From the NCBI GenBank assembly GCA_030248225.1, contig JASANE010000138.1, positions 62,001 through 126,000 of the forward strand: a stretch of 64,000 nucleotides of DNA, in the 5' to 3' direction. A program made the translations under genes and the position numbers. This document shows, piece by piece, positions 1 through 12,270 of the stretch. The notes under the pieces are model-generated. The model had not been told where the DNA came from, ran no database searches, and saw only the letters and a list, made by a program, of their open reading frames with translations. Positions within the stretch are counted from its first letter, which is position 1. The number at the start of each line of letters is the position of its first letter. Source of the stretch: Trileptium ribeirensis (lineage: Eukaryota; Nematoda; Enoplea; Enoplida; Thoracostomopsidae).

Positions 1-359
1 GTGATTTCTGTATATTTAAACACCGACATCGTTAATGTGGTCAACAGAGAAAGTGCCAGAATTACATGCTTAATTGGTTGTACTAGGATTTGCGAAACCA
101 AACTTAACTAGCCTGTCCGTAGTGGGGTGGGGTGGGGGGACCCTCCCACTTTACAAATTCCCCCATGTTCAACCCGCCCTCACTCGGCCGAAAAACCCCC
201 ATGTTAAACTAATTCCAAAAATTTTTTATGTCTGAAAATTCATGTTTTTTTGTTTGCAAATTGTTTTTTGAACATTAATTACCACTATTTATAATGCTAA
301 AATACGTTTTAGCTTGAAAATATATTCAATGTAGTAAAATGCATGAAACTATTTAAATA

Positions 360-1380
360 TTTAGTATTTTTAAGCAAAATTTATCCCTCACTTTTAATTT
401 TCTCCCGAGAATGAACAAGGGTGCCCTCCGAAGTCCTCCAATTTTCGGAGGGCTGTGGACAGGCCAGCTTAAAGCCAGCAAACTAAGACATTGCCAAATA
501 TGAGCGCCATTTACCAATCGATAATCATCTTGTTGAAAATCAGCAGTATCTTTAATTACCGAAGTTGTCCGAGGTACTTTTAAAAGTTTAGCGTCATCAG
601 CATATTTCCGCAGTTTGTAATCCACACATTCGCCAATGTAATAATTTACGTAGTATAAGAATAAAATAGGACCTAGTACAGATCACTGAACTACGCCTGG
701 CTTTACCTGAGTAAAATTTATATATGCAGAACGAATTCTCACACACTGCCTGCGTTCCAATGTAATAGTGTTGCAACCATGTGAGTAAAGATGGGCGGAT
801 TTCATATCCAAAGAACCTTGTCAATAATATGCTACCCTATACTCTACCTAATGCCTTGGATAAATACAAATGAATGGCATCAACGACCAACATCAACTTC
901 CTCAGTCACAACATTGAAATAGCCCAGCAATTGTAGTTGGCAGAACCTTTTAGGACGAAAACCGAACTGTGTGCTACGCAATAGGTTATTATTTAAAGCT
1001 TGTTTAATCAATATTTCTTTACGTATGCGTTCTAAAAGCTTGCCCCGACGCTAGCTAAGCTTATAGGTCTGTAATAATGTTGTGGCTGTATTACTGAACC
1101 GCCCTTGAATAGGAATCATGGTAGCAACATTCGAATCGACTGGAATAGTCGCGGAAGACAAAGAACAATAATTAAGCAGTATAGCTAAAGGTACTCTTTT
1201 TATGTCAGCAAAACCAGAAGAGTTGGAAGACGAGATATTAGCAATTAGTATCGATGACGGTCTAATACAAACGCCATTAAGAATCACGTTGTTACGGAAC
1301 GGAAAATTAGGCGTGTATTCATTGTCTGGCTCATATACACTCGAAAAAGCTGTTCAAACATTCAGTGATTGCGACAAACT
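360..1380 (-). pseudogene. Relic of a non-LTR retrotransposon reverse transcriptase
   Basis: Read on the minus strand from about 1,380 down to 480, three frames in turn carry the ordered blocks of a CR1/Jockey-class reverse transcriptase. First comes a finger-region block (PLAILLNYCSLSSATIPV, near 1,200-1,150). Next is a block with a WLxxYxxGxQxV-like pattern followed by a decayed SGV-QGS-like stretch (about 790-650). Last is the catalytic box KYADDAKLLK near 610-580. The YADD box is intact, but at least two frameshifts and several stops separate the blocks, and similarity fades at about 480, so the 3' end of the element is missing. No endonuclease or 5' part is visible. It is an old dead fragment, separate from and more decayed than the CR1-like copy at 25.6-29.6 kb. 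Confidence 0.75.
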
Positions 1381-1967
1381 CAATAACTTGCCCATACTTA
1401 CTCATCTATTGATGGACCGACTCTTGGTTTAGAAAATCGTTCACCTTTACGTAATACCAAAACGAATAAGCATCATTTTTAACATTTATTGCTAATTCGC
1501 GTTCAAACTCCTCTATCAGTGAAGTCGTTCGTTCGGTATCCCGTAGATATATTTGGATGTAGGGTCGTTTTCGTCATATGAACAATATAGCGCTATCTGT
1601 TTCTGTTGCATGTCCGTCTGAGCAATCGTTTACGCTTTATCCGGTTCCTGTCATTACATTGTCCAGCCAGCCAGTTTGTTTTTGGACGTTCTTTCGCTCG
1701 GGTACCAGGTACGGTTCCTCGCTGGATCGTAGTTGATAGTGTGTCAGGATGACCCTCAGTGAATATAAGAAGATAATTTGGTAACTAGTTTTACTCTACT
1801 CTGTGACCATTTTTTGTGCTGGCTAAATAGTATACTATATACCTAAAGTTGGGTACACATTCTTGTATGAGTTTAAAAATGGATATTTCGCACCTGGCAC
1901 CCCTAATAATGCTAGCTACCTCCGCAGTGAATAGGGATGGCACGCGATATTTTAGCTGTAATAATAA
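1381..1967. other. Stretch with no recognised feature
   Basis: AT-rich non-coding DNA between the reverse transcriptase relic and the first family A repeat. I see no coding-like reading frame, splice-bounded exon or repeat here. Confidence 0.5.
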
Positions 1968-3150
1968 TTAAAGCAGAGCGAGCGGAGTTTCCACTGAGGC
2001 CGCTAGCTGAAAACCGTGAAAATTTCTTTTTTGTTTGTCGCTGATAATCATAAATCATATACGGATGGACGGATTTCGACAAAGTTTTTGTTCGATAGAA
2101 AAATTGAAACGATGTGCCCTTTAGTTGAACGCAAACACCTCCGACCCCATATTCCGTGTCAAAATAGCAAAAACAAGATTTTAAGGATTTCGTCTCAAAT
2201 CTAGCTATACACGGGTATCAGTTTTTCACGCCCATATCTTGCGACGCAAGCTGCGCATCGAGAGACCACCATGCAGAATCAACTTATCGAGATCTGCAAA
2301 TTTGATGAACATGTCTTTTTGTGGGACTGCTCTGCGGGCAATATCCTTGCGACGCAGGCGGCTCATCGAGAGACCACATTGCAGAATCAGCTTGTCGAGA
2401 TTTATTACTTTGATGACCATGACTTTTTGTGGGACCACTCTCTGGGCCGCTGTGGGATCAAATTGTACAGAATGCAGAATTAGCTTGCGAGATCTACAAT
2501 TTTGATGACCATGACTGTTTGTGGGACCGCTGGGCCGTCGTGGGCCCGAATATAGTTTGTCGACCCTTTGCCGGAAATAACAATTTTTCGAATTTCGTGC
2601 TGTTATTGTCTGTTTTTATCTTTAATTGGGTACCTGTTAGGTTATTAAAGAATTATCTAGAATATAACTTGACCATATTTTACCTTCTCTCGGGGTTTTG
2701 AGGTTGACGAACTTTATTTCTAAAATGTGTATTTTTATTTGTTTGATTATATATTGCGTTAAGGGCATCAGAATGGTTTATATATAGGTTTTTTCTGGAC
2801 GCTGAATACAACGATTTGGTTATGTAGAATCAAATTTCGTGGTTTTCGAGTCAATAAACAGTTTGTGTTCAGTTGTTTGGTTATATATTGCGTACAGGGA
2901 ATCAAGAATTGACTGTAGGTTTTTCAGCAGGCTGAATACGATGGTTTAGTTATAAAGAGTCCAGCACGAGTATGTCATGCCTTTTAAAATGTTTTAAATG
3001 GGTTTAGGGTCATTGAACTCCATTGCCGTTGGAATGTAGTCTGCCTTCAGTTCGGGTACGCATTTGTGTACAGGGCATCAAGACAACAAAATGTCCAGTT
3101 GATGAAACTACGCACGCTCCGCTTCATTCACATTTGTGATATACTAGTAT
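1968..3150 (+). repeat. Interspersed repeat family A, copy 1
   Basis: The head (AGCGAGCGGAG, then TTTCCACTGAGG and GCTAGC) and the following blocks recur at 3,172-4,062 and 36,880-37,855, and in inverted orientation at 38,190-38,540. Shared landmarks in order are the GGATGGACGGATTTCGAC block, TTTAGTTGAACGC, CTCCGAC, AAAATAGCAAA, GCCCATATCT, TGTGGGACC, GTCGACC and CCAGAAAT, with a tail near ACGCTCCGCTTCATTC. Copies are perhaps 65-75% alike by eye. No coding capacity is evident, so this is an old non-autonomous element or fossil of unknown class. Confidence 0.75.
2231..2545 (+). repeat. Tandem repeat of about 115 bp inside family A copy 1
   Basis: The block running from CTTGCGACGCA through CATCGAGAGACCAC, GCAGAATCA, TCGAGAT, TTGATGA and TTTTTGTGGGACC occurs twice in full and once in part (starting near 2,471). 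The other family A copies have only one such unit, so this is a local tandem expansion in copy 1. The open frames here in several registers are a by-product of the repeat. Confidence 0.8.
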
Positions 3151-3171
3151 AACTGCATTTTATTGTAACGC

Positions 3172-4062
3172 ATTGAGCGAAACGAGCAAACTTTCCACTG
3201 AGGGTGCTAGCGGAAAAAGCGTCAAATCTTTCCCGCTGTCATTCATAACTCATTTTGGGGTGGAAAATTTTTTTGTTCCATAGCAAAAGTTATGACGATA
3301 TGACCTTTAGTTGAACGCGAACAGCTCCGACAGTTCAACATAGCAAAGAAACAGATTTTTAGGGTTCTTTACCAATTATTGTGGTCATACGGTGGCAGTG
3401 CGTCGCAGCCCATATCTCATGGCATAGGTTTTACATCGAAAAAGGGCTCAAAATCAGCTAATCGATGACTACATTTGTTGAACAACACTCTCGTAGGACC
3501 ACTCTCTGGGTGTTTGCTGCGCCAATGGTTCGTCAACAGTTTGCCAGAAATATCGATTTTTCAAATTGCGACTTGTTAAGGTATGTTTACCTTGCGACGA
3601 ATGTCTGTTAGGCTATCAAGCACGCGACATACATTGGTTTTATCCAGGGCCCAATTTGACTATATTTACCTTTTCACGGGGTTTCAAATAATGTTTGACG
3701 GGCCACGAAACCGATTTATAAAAGTTAGTCTGTTCCATTTGTTTGGTTATGTATTGCGCGCAGGGATTCAGAGTGGTCTAAATGGGTTTCTTGGTACGTA
3801 GAATACGGTTGTTCGGTTTTCTAAATACCATCACGGATACTCCACGACTTTTCAAAAATGTTTTCAATTACGAGTTTACGAAAGGCCATCTAAAGGCCAG
3901 TTTACAAAGGCCGAAAGGTTTGCAGTCGGTTTAGGATTAATGAACCCGATTTCCCGAAAGGTCTGTCTTCAGTAGTTTGATTCAAAGCAGAATGGTCCAT
4001 GTATAGGTTTTTGGTACGCCAGATATGATGTTTTAGTTATTTAGAGGTATTTTACTCGGCGA
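3172..4062 (+). repeat. Interspersed repeat family A, copy 2
   Basis: It starts with GAGCGAAACGAGCAAACTTT, then CCACTGAGGGTGCTAGC, matching the head of copy 1. It continues with GACCTTTAGTTGAACGCGAA, CAGCTCCGAC, GCCCATATCTCA, AGGACCACTCTCTGGG, GCCAGAAAT and later colinear blocks. It lies directly downstream of copy 1 in the same orientation. Confidence 0.7.
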
Positions 4063-4481
4063 AATAACTAACAAAGGACGTGAAAAAATGTAAAAATCTT
4101 GTTTCCTCAGGGGTTCGAAGTTGCACTAATTTTCGATATTTTACTGAGCATAGTAACTTTCTAAAGGCTTTTGGTGTCCTGTTTGTTTGCAATATTTTAA
4201 GGGGTGAAACTAAAGCGTATTGCTATACCTCAGGAAGCGTTTTTCGTTTTTCAACAACCCAAAATTTAAACAGACATAAGATTTTTCAAGCAGATTTTTA
4301 CGATGGCACTTTAATATAATTATTTCCAAACGTACATAAGGGTTCCTTTTCCTAATTCTCCGTAGGGAAAAGTTTTCTAACTTGTTTAAAGATTAGTGGC
4401 ATGTCAGTGGAAATATTATTCTAGTATTATATTTGCTTTGACTTTTTGTATTTTGTGAGTTTAGGTCGAACTACTCGTATC

Positions 4482-4533
4482 ATGGAACGTTTAACGGCTG
4501 CGCTGAAAGAAAGAAATACAAAGCTCATCCAGA
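4482..4533 (+). CDS. Exon 1 of a small PPxY-motif protein gene
   Basis: The ATG at 4,482 opens MERLTAALKERNTKLIQ and runs into a donor (CAGA|GTAAAA) at 4,534. The exon ends in phase 1, which exactly fits the phase-1 acceptor at 5,544-5,545 of the next exon. An upstream acceptor-like TTTAG at about 4,463 is followed by an open frame into this ATG, so the exon could be internal and the true start further upstream. The encoded stretch is a charged, probably helical segment. The phase match and open frame support it, but with only 52 nt it rests on inference. Confidence 0.5.
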
Positions 4534-5545
4534 GTAAAAATTTTCATTTGATAGTGTGTTATCCATTATTTCGTTCCAGTTAAGGAGCACATATTTGAAA
4601 ATGAACACAATACTTCACTCATTTTCGCATAATTATCGTAGTTACGTGAAGCATGCTGTAGTGACATATGCTGCAACTTGCTATTCCGGTTGATCCGATA
4701 TATGCCACTTTTAAACTGGTGTTTAATTTTATTATGCATAGAAGCTGCGCACTAGAACTATAATTTTCGTAACCGTATTTATGCAACGAAAATATTCATG
4801 TGAGCAAATGCATCTCGTTGGTTTCGATGATCAGCGAAGCGTTTCATCAAATTACCCATTTGACCATACTCGGTGATATGTAAATGTTTATTAATTTTAC
4901 CAAGATTGCAATGACAACGTAGTTGTCAGAATGGAGACTGACTGGATAGTGTTTGCTATGCTGTATTTTTCAATTATATAATGTCCGGCCATGAATCACT
5001 ACATGACTTTGAAAGTCGATTTCTTGACTAAATGTTGAGCTCTTGGGCTTAAAACCAAGAGTTTCTGAAGTGATAAAGAATACATATGCAATATATTCAT
5101 TTGTTCTTGTTTTTCTCTCTCTATTTTGGAACATTGTAAGTAGTATTCGGTGGCAGCGCTGGATTACCTTAGATAGGTATGCATTGACGTAAGTATAATA
5201 CTAGTCTATTTTGTAATGAATTTACGTTTTAGCCCTATACTTTACGCATTGTTGAAGCATAACGCAGTGCCAGTTATTTATATTGTATTAGCTTTTGTAG
5301 AAACCGTAAATCCGCGCTCATGCATCTGCTTCTCGGAATTACTGGTAACTAATTCAGATTGGAATCAGAACTAGTTGGTCAACGAACATGCTGTGTTTTA
5401 TGTTATACCGGTCATGAGTTTAATTTTTGTTGCGTAGCAATAAATGTAGCGCGGATAGCTTTGTTAAATGTTACGCATTATTAATAATTTGGCAAAGATA
5501 ATGTTAAGTATCCAGTGAATTATGAATAATCATGGGTTGTTTCAG

Positions 5546-5844
5546 AAGCCAATAGCATAAGGAAGCAAACAAAAATGGCGCGGGCTTTAAGCACTGGATC
5601 GAATAACGGTTCGGGCAATTGTGGTGCAGGTGCTTCCTCGACAAATGTCTATGGCGGACCTCCTCCATACAACGATGGAATTAACCCTGCGGCTCCCCCT
5701 TCACTTTCATCATTTGGCATTGGACATTCACCCCCGCCTAGCTATGAAGATATCTTGATGGATAATTTCTTCAACGAACGCTTACGTCGCGGTGCAAGTT
5801 TGCGTTCGAAGTCCAGCTATGATAGTGGTTACGTTCCGAATTAG
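5546..5844 (+). CDS. Terminal exon of a small protein with two PPxY motifs
   Basis: The exon begins after TGTTTCAG (acceptor 5,544-5,545) and stays open to TAG at 5,842-5,844. Joined to 4,482-4,533 it gives 116 residues; an internal ATG at 5,575 would give 89. The product has a basic N-terminal segment and a Gly/Ser/Asn-rich linker, then PPPY at about residues 56-59 and PPPSYEDIL with its PPSY at about 81-84, and a charged tail rich in Ser and Arg. PPxY motifs bind WW domains, for example those of Nedd4-type ubiquitin ligases and YAP-like adaptors, so an adaptor or trafficking role, or the cytoplasmic tail of a larger membrane protein, is plausible. I see no transmembrane segment or signal peptide and cannot name the family. 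Base composition is clearly more GC-rich than the flanks, as expected for a real exon. A polyadenylation signal follows. Confidence 0.7.
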
Positions 5845-5949
5845 GCTGTTCTAAGAGTTGTGGGTATTAATTTTCTAGTTTATAAGGTATCTAGTGTTAT
5901 AAAAGCGCATTTCATTGTGTACAGAAATACAAATCGTTTCTGGACAAGT

Positions 5950-5955
5950 AATAAA
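5950..5955 (+). promoter_or_regulatory. Candidate polyadenylation signal of the PPxY gene
   Basis: AATAAA lies 106 bases after the stop codon of the PPxY exon, and nothing else coding lies between. Confidence 0.5.
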
Positions 5956-6131
5956 TTAAAACTTAGCTTTAGCTAGATCACGTTTAGTACATGTCGATTC
6001 ATGTCCGTTTGCAACTTTGGCGCGAAGACAGCACATAGTTTCGCTAGAAAACATATGATCTCACGATCATATTTACTATCAAAATTCAAATGCATTAACA
6101 ACCGTACTGCGGATCCTCAAATTTTAAAACA

Positions 6132-6338
6132 GCGTGGCGATTCCGTATGACCAAGTACATCATTCTTACACGTATTGCGCATCATGTAATCCGTGATGAT
6201 ACTCTGGGCTCTCTATTCGCTAAAAGTGCCGTGTCTCCCCCTTCCCCTGGTTTGAAACCAGGGGTGTTAAATGAAGGTGCCTCTAGTTTAATGAAAGCTT
6301 CGAACTCTATTGCAAATAAATCAGTGTTTTTCGTATAA
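6132..6338 (+). CDS. Possible small terminal exon, unrecognised
   Basis: A polypyrimidine-poor acceptor (TTTTAAAACAG, ending at 6,131) is followed by a frame open through ATG 6,147 to a stop at 6,336-6,338, then overlapping AATAAA motifs within 15 bases. The 63-residue product (starting MTKYIILTRIAHHVIRDD) includes a Ser/Pro/Gly stretch that is encoded by a perfect inverted repeat at 6,244-6,264, which weakens the case for protein selection. I recognise no family. It could be an alternative last exon of the upstream PPxY gene or chance. Confidence 0.2.
   Translation, partial: AWRFRMTKYIILTRIAHHVIRDDTLGSLFAKSAVSPPSPGLKPGVLNEGASSLMKASNSIANKSVFFV
6244..6264. repeat. Perfect inverted repeat, 10-bp arms
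   Basis: CCCCTGGTTT is followed by one base and then its exact reverse complement AAACCAGGGG. Confidence 0.8.
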
Positions 6339-6344
6339 AGATAA

Positions 6345-9300
6345 TAAAATAAATAATATAATGTTTCTGGCTAAAAATGAGTTGTAAGCAAATTTTGACG
6401 TAATATATGAATTAATTTTGGTCAGTTTTTGGCGTCAACTAGACGAAGCAAAAAATTTGCCAAGCGACATCGCACAAGGAGAGCTCAAAATTTTGCATGG
6501 TGGAACAAACCGGGGAAACGAGAAGATGTCAGGAATTATTGCAGTCATATTGTATCTCGGGGCGTATTTTCAGTAGTCACACCACATAAGTTCACTAGCA
6601 CATCTTTTTCTATATCTTGCCTATATAATATCATCCGAGACCGCTTTCATATTTGTACGTAATACAGTTTTTGCATTTCACTCTGTTTTTAATTAAATCG
6701 GCATGAATTGCAGGAAATGCTAAATTATTTTTACAAATTTCTTCCATGTTGTAATCGATTTATAGTTTAATAAAGGTTTTGAATTGTAGGTTTAATTATG
6801 GAGAATATACGGGATTTTCGAATTTGGTTAGAGCTTGTTAGTGTTTTAAAACAATCCTTTTTACACTATTCTGGTGGGCTTTTTCAGACGTGATTGTGGG
6901 AGTTCTGCATAATTGAAATAGAATAAAAGAATTTGTTTTGCTGCACAGATCGGCGGTGAAAATAATTCATGCTTATTATACATAGTTAGGCGTTTTAGTG
7001 CCAACTGGCAAACACGGGTGCTCTTTTGTTCGTGCCACTAGGTAATATTGTGGGCTCCTCTGGTAAAATACCCCTGACGAAATATTTTCTTTCCCCTTGA
7101 AAAATACATCCTGTCGGTGTAAAAGAATTGACAAATTTCTTAATAAAGGTTCATTCTGAAGTTAAAAATCGATTTATTTATGTAAAAGTAGATCCATTGC
7201 ATTGTTTCTGAGCAACCATTATAACATTTTCGCTAAAAAGTGAATTTTGAAAATTTGTAGAGTTCGAAACTGCGGGGGAGGTAGGGCGGTTGCACCGGGA
7301 ACTGTTACAGCGCGTATTTCCAAGAGTTCATTTCAATAAAGTATAGCAGAAGTATTAAAGTGACAAGTTTACTCTTCCGCATTATTCTACACTGTCTGCT
7401 AATGTATTTTGCTTTAATTTGAATGTCATAACAAGAAAATTTTTGAAGGCTTCAAAGTACTCCGAAGTTTTAGTTATATGTTAATTTCAATTCCAAGTTT
7501 TTGCATCTACGGAAGTTTATAGACTGTGTAAATATACTTTTATTTTAATTTTGTAATCTGCTGTGCTATAAATGTAAAATACACTAATTCTGCAAATGAT
7601 TTTTGTTCTGTTTATGTCGTACGAAACGCAGCTACTGAAAATATTTACATGCAAGTTTCATTAGCGTTCAGATTTGAAAATGTAAACGTTTGAACTATAT
7701 CATTTGGGTTTAAAAATCATCAAGGCGCATAGAATATTTTGGTCAGCTGAAACAATGATTTTAAGAATTACTGCATCGCATCCTCTTTCTGACAGCACTG
7801 TTGTGACATTGAATTATTAATTCGATGTCGTAACAAATTATTACAACATTGTGTAATGTTGATGAAATGTGTTAAATATTCATTCATTCATTCAGCCTAT
7901 TATGCGTTGCTTTGTGGTGTAGCAGCAGTTTGGTTTGGTGGTCGGCTGGATTGGATTTAACGGAAATTATTATAGCTGTGCGCGGTAGCAAATTTTCGAT
8001 TATTGATTTCAGTGTCCTTTACAACTCAACAATAATTTCTGTATTAGCAAGCGATATTAGTCATAGACGACATTCATATTCATTTGCGCTCATGGACTAC
8101 ACGCTCTTTTCATGGTGGCATGGTAAATGCACGAAATTGTAGGTGTTGGCATTACAGTTACTCGCTGCTTATAGTAGGTCGTGTCAAGCCACCGTCTACA
8201 AATTGGTGCAGCTGGCATGTCATCATCTGGAAACATCTTACCTTACGTTAAACGTGATTGGCTGTTTTATTTTGCAGGCTATTTTTATTGCATAATGCGA
8301 AGCTTTATTTTTGTTTGCCTTTTTGTATTTTATGTTTCTGTTATTTAGGGTTTATTTTGCATAGGTTTGTGTATTATGATAGGGTGTTACGATGAGTTAT
8401 GAAGGCCAACGATACAGTTTTCTTGGATTGATATGTTTTAACTTGATTTTGGCTAATTATATTTTTCGTTTTAATTTTGGAGACACATAATCGGTTCGTC
8501 GACGTGGCCCGAACTGTCCTGTATGCCAATTGCAACAACGCCCGTATTCGCAAGATTTTGAATTATTTGTTGTCTGATGCCACTCTTACGGCATAATTCG
8601 GCTAGGTAATGCCACTTTTGCATTATGCTATTTCTGGCAACATTTTGTAACTCACCCACTTTTCAACTATGAGGATATTGGGTGCCACTCTATAAATACG
8701 ATGACATTTTAGATGTATTGGCTTTTCATTATACGTGCTACTAGGCGGACGAAGCCTAATCATGCAGTTGCGTCTCACTCCGCCTCCTATGAAGACACTC
8801 GTCCAGGCTAAGCACTTCTAACGATGTTATCAGGCAAAATAACATTTACTGTTCCCTATAGTGAGTCCCCAGATGCCGTAGTGCAATGTATGTTTGCATC
8901 CTAATATCGAACGTGCGCAAGCGTGCACGAGATTATGTAGCGTTTACGTTATAAATTGCTTTACCAGGTGGAAGTTTTGTCCCTGTATAATCTCGACCAT
9001 ATCATGTTGCACGGTAGTCAATAGTATCAAACATAAAACCACAGTTCATAGACACTATGTATATGTATATATACTAAGGTATTTTCGACGGTTGCAAAAA
9101 GATGGAAGGATTTTGTAGAATTTTCAAATTAGGACAAGCACGTTTATATCATGTACGCCATGAATAGTGTTTCGCAAAGGTGCCTGGAAAAACTTGCGCT
9201 AAATTGTACCATTACAAATAGCTTGCCTGGTCTCCAAGGTCATGAATTCTAAGGGTTGAACAAGTAATTTAGCGAAACGTCCACAGCTATATTGAGCAAG

Positions 9301-10414
9301 AATTTACAAACCACGCGGCATTTCAGTCGTCTTGCACGAATAGTTAAGGCGATATACCCACCTTTGCGCATTAAGGACACACAATTTGCAAGTGCGTTAT
9401 AATAAATTGCTTTACAAACTGAACTAACAATCATTAGTGATAGCGGAAGCGGCATTGCCGCTTTTGTGTAATTTGTGGCTCATTGGCCCATTAAAAAACC
9501 AGTTCTGACCCAAATTTTATATCTTGAGAACGACGCGTACCAAAGTAGTATACATTGTCTTTATGGATGCTTATTTGCTCTACAAGATGAGCCTGATTTG
9601 TCTCAGATATCCACACCGGTAGTCGAGATACAATAAATAAAGTTATTAGGCTACGAGAGTATTAAGAGCACAAAGATTTCAGGCATAAAATTGAGTTATC
9701 GTGCAAATTAATCCGCCCAGAGAACATTGAGTTATGTATATATGTCACACTAAAATTTCGATAAAATTTCAACATTATCGCTATCGCCTTCACTAAAGGA
9801 ATTTGGGTTGTCTTTATATGAAAACGTCGCAGGAGCCGTGAAGTAAAACTATTTCAAAACCTGCGATGCTGTACCATGCACAATATATATCATTGACGTT
9901 GTTACGCGTGCTCTGCGAAGACGACTTCCACATCCCACAATTTAAAACCTTACACGCTGCATTGAAACCCTTTTAAACGAAGGTTTAATTACAAACGCAA
10001 TTACTAGAAAATATACCTTTTTCTGCAATGAAATACGCATTAAAACGAATATAACGCAGTACACGACGTCACAAAGTAACTTGTATTACTTTGCCACTGA
10101 AAGCCCTCACTTATATATTGCAATACGGGCATATAATTGCACGCTAATGTTAAATCTTCATTAAGTATTAGTACCAGATATTTCTTGTATTTTAGAATCT
10201 AGTCATTTTAGATTTTATTCAATTTATTTCCTTGTGGCATTCCATGCTTTTGTTGTTCTTCGAAGTTCTATGTATTTCAATAAAATATTTATATTCTCGT
10301 TTTTTTATAAACGGCAATTGCAAATGTTGAGCATATAAGGAGCAATAATTCGTGATCGTGTGTTTCAAGTATTTGATATCTTATTTACTGCCTATGTTGT
10401 ACATATAATGCTTT
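6345..10414. other. Long AT-rich intergenic stretch
   Basis: About 4 kb without a supportable gene. Short frames exist on both strands (for example near 6,429-6,660, which encodes a basic Lys/Arg-rich stretch just after a TGGTCAG acceptor-like site), but none shows a family motif or a convincing exon boundary pair. Near 9,590-9,640 the phrase GTCGAGATACAATAAATAA is shared with repeat family E, so a family E fragment probably lies at about 9,550-9,650. A short ATTC repeat lies at about 7,880. Confidence 0.5.
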
Positions 10415-10436
10415 TTGACCCTTTGCCTGCGCGATA

Positions 10437-10615
10437 GGTCACATGTGACCCAAGACCATATCCGCAGTCTCTGCGGTGCTGTGTCACATATGACTCAAAA
10501 TATAATATAACTGTTAAATCAAAGGAAAATTTAATGCAACAGAAAAGCATTTTTTAGATGTTTTCAGTGCGTTTAGGATGAATATTTTTTGCGTGGTGGG
10601 TCACACATGATCCAC
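10437..10615. repeat. Left subterminal GGTCACATGTGACC palindromes
   Basis: Three related palindromes lie at 10,437-10,450 (GGTCACATGTGACC), 10,481-10,497 (GTGTCACATATGACTCA) and 10,597-10,615 (TGGGTCACACATGATCCAC). Matching copies lie at the right end. Repeated subterminal palindromes at both ends are likely transposase or host-factor binding sites; that role is inference. Confidence 0.7.
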
Positions 10616-10736
10616 GTAGCGAGTCCGAAATGGGAATACCCTGGTATTGTGAGCTGTCGTCTTCACTATTTTTCTATGATTTCATTTTAACGTATTTCAG
10701 TGTTAGAACGACTTGTGAGCCAAATCGAGATGCGGT

Positions 10737-12270
10737 GTGGAAAAGGGTTTTGTCGTCATAGGGCAGCACCGGTTTGAACCTCAAATTACTCCTCGTCTGC
10801 AAAAATTTCCCGAAAATGACGACTGTCTTTGGTTTTTCAACGCTTTGCTCAGCACCGAAATGTTGGAAGAAATCGTGGAACACACCAGCAGTTACGCGGC
10901 CCATGTCCGGGGCAACAGGAAATTAGCTAAACGCAGCCGAGCGCAGCAGTGGGAGGTTACAACTTTGGCCGAAATGAAGTTTTTTATTGGGATCTATTTT
11001 TAGATGGGCCTTGTTCAAATGCCCGAAATAGCCGATTATTGGTCATCTGATCCGTTTTATGCAAATTCTTGGATCAAAAGCATTGGCATGCCACGACACC
11101 GATTTCTTCTCATCCTGTCAAATGTTCACATTACTGGTGAATTTGGATTGGCTTGGCCGATCGTAAAAGGCGAAAATTATGCCGTTTATGGGAAATGTTT
11201 TTCAAGAAGTACAAGAATTCTACTATCCTACTGAGAAATTGTGCATCGACGAATCTTTGGTCAGCTACAGAGACGATTTATAGGTCGCCAGTGCATTCCG
11301 GATAAAGCCGCCAAGTATGGCTTGAAGGTTTACGAATTGGCTGAACCGGGCGGCATAAACGGATGTCTCTATGTTGGCAAAAATGATCGCGAGCTCGGAC
11401 CAGCTGCAGGTCGCCCTCATACCGAACTCGTTTTGAGACATGGAAACCTACCTTGATGCTGGTCACAGGCTTTACACCGACAACTGCTACTCGTCTAGTA
11501 AGCGGTCTGAGGAACTCTTCAAACGAAAAACGCACCTTGCGGCAAGATAGGGTTGGAAATCCGAAAGAAGTGGTGAAGGCTAAGCTGCAGAGGGGTGAAA
11601 TGATGCAGCGCCGCAAAGGTAATGTTGTTGTTAGCAAATGGAAAGATAAGCGTGACGTTACTATGGTAAGTACTTTGAATTGTGTTGAAATGGTCGAAGT
11701 TGCTGACGGAAAGCATAAGCCATTGAACGTTGTCGATTATAACACCAATATGGGCGGAATTGACGTGATGGATCAGTTGTCATACTATTGTGCCATGCGA
11801 AAAACTCACAAATGGTACAAAACAACTGGTTTTTCATCTCGTGGAGACAATACTGGGGAATTCGTTCAAGTTGCTTATTCACACATTTATCGGTCATTCG
11901 GTTCCGAAAATTCAAACAGGTTGTCATCAAATATTTGGTTGATAAGCATAAATGTGCTATAGCTGAAAGTCGGGCATTGGCTGATGTTTCTTCGCCAGGC
12001 CCAAGTCATGTTTCGCCGGGCACTGGTCACGCTCTAGAGAAAATTCCAAAGCTTGCGGGCTCGAGAAGCAAGCAGTCGGTTCGCAGATTTCGCTGTCAAT
12101 ATTGCCTGGTTTACAAAAAACGTGATCGCAAAACCACGACGGAATGTAAGCAATGTATCATTCGAAACAAAAAAGCGCCACTTTGTTTTGGGTTGTATGG
12201 AGCCGTGGCACCGCGAGAAGGCGGTAAAAGGTGGAAAAAGGACGGGTGCGGGGCGTCCAAAGAAGTGAAT
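10737..12270 (+). pseudogene. piggyBac-like transposase (DDE_Tnp_1_7), broken
   Basis: Read across frames, the order matches piggyBac transposases: an N-terminal block with ELLEEI-like MLEEIVEHTSSYAAHVRG, then TLAEMKFFIGIYF, then MGLVQMPEIADYWSSDPFY (10,737-11,234). The first catalytic Asp is in CIDES at about 11,240. The second is in YTDNCYSS at about 11,475. The third is in GGIDVMDQLSYY at about 11,755-11,790, followed by the typical RKTHKWYK. A C-terminal cysteine-rich zinc domain (RCQYC, TECKQC, and later paired Cys/His) lies at about 12,090-12,250. A stop interrupts the frame at 10,999-11,003, others follow, and at least three frameshifts separate the blocks, so no active transposase can be made from this copy. 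Confidence 0.85.

Noticed and set aside
2226..2505. Overlapping frames on both strands with repeated peptides
   Set aside because: They arise from the 115-bp tandem repeat in family A; frames are open in several registers and the other copies do not keep them.
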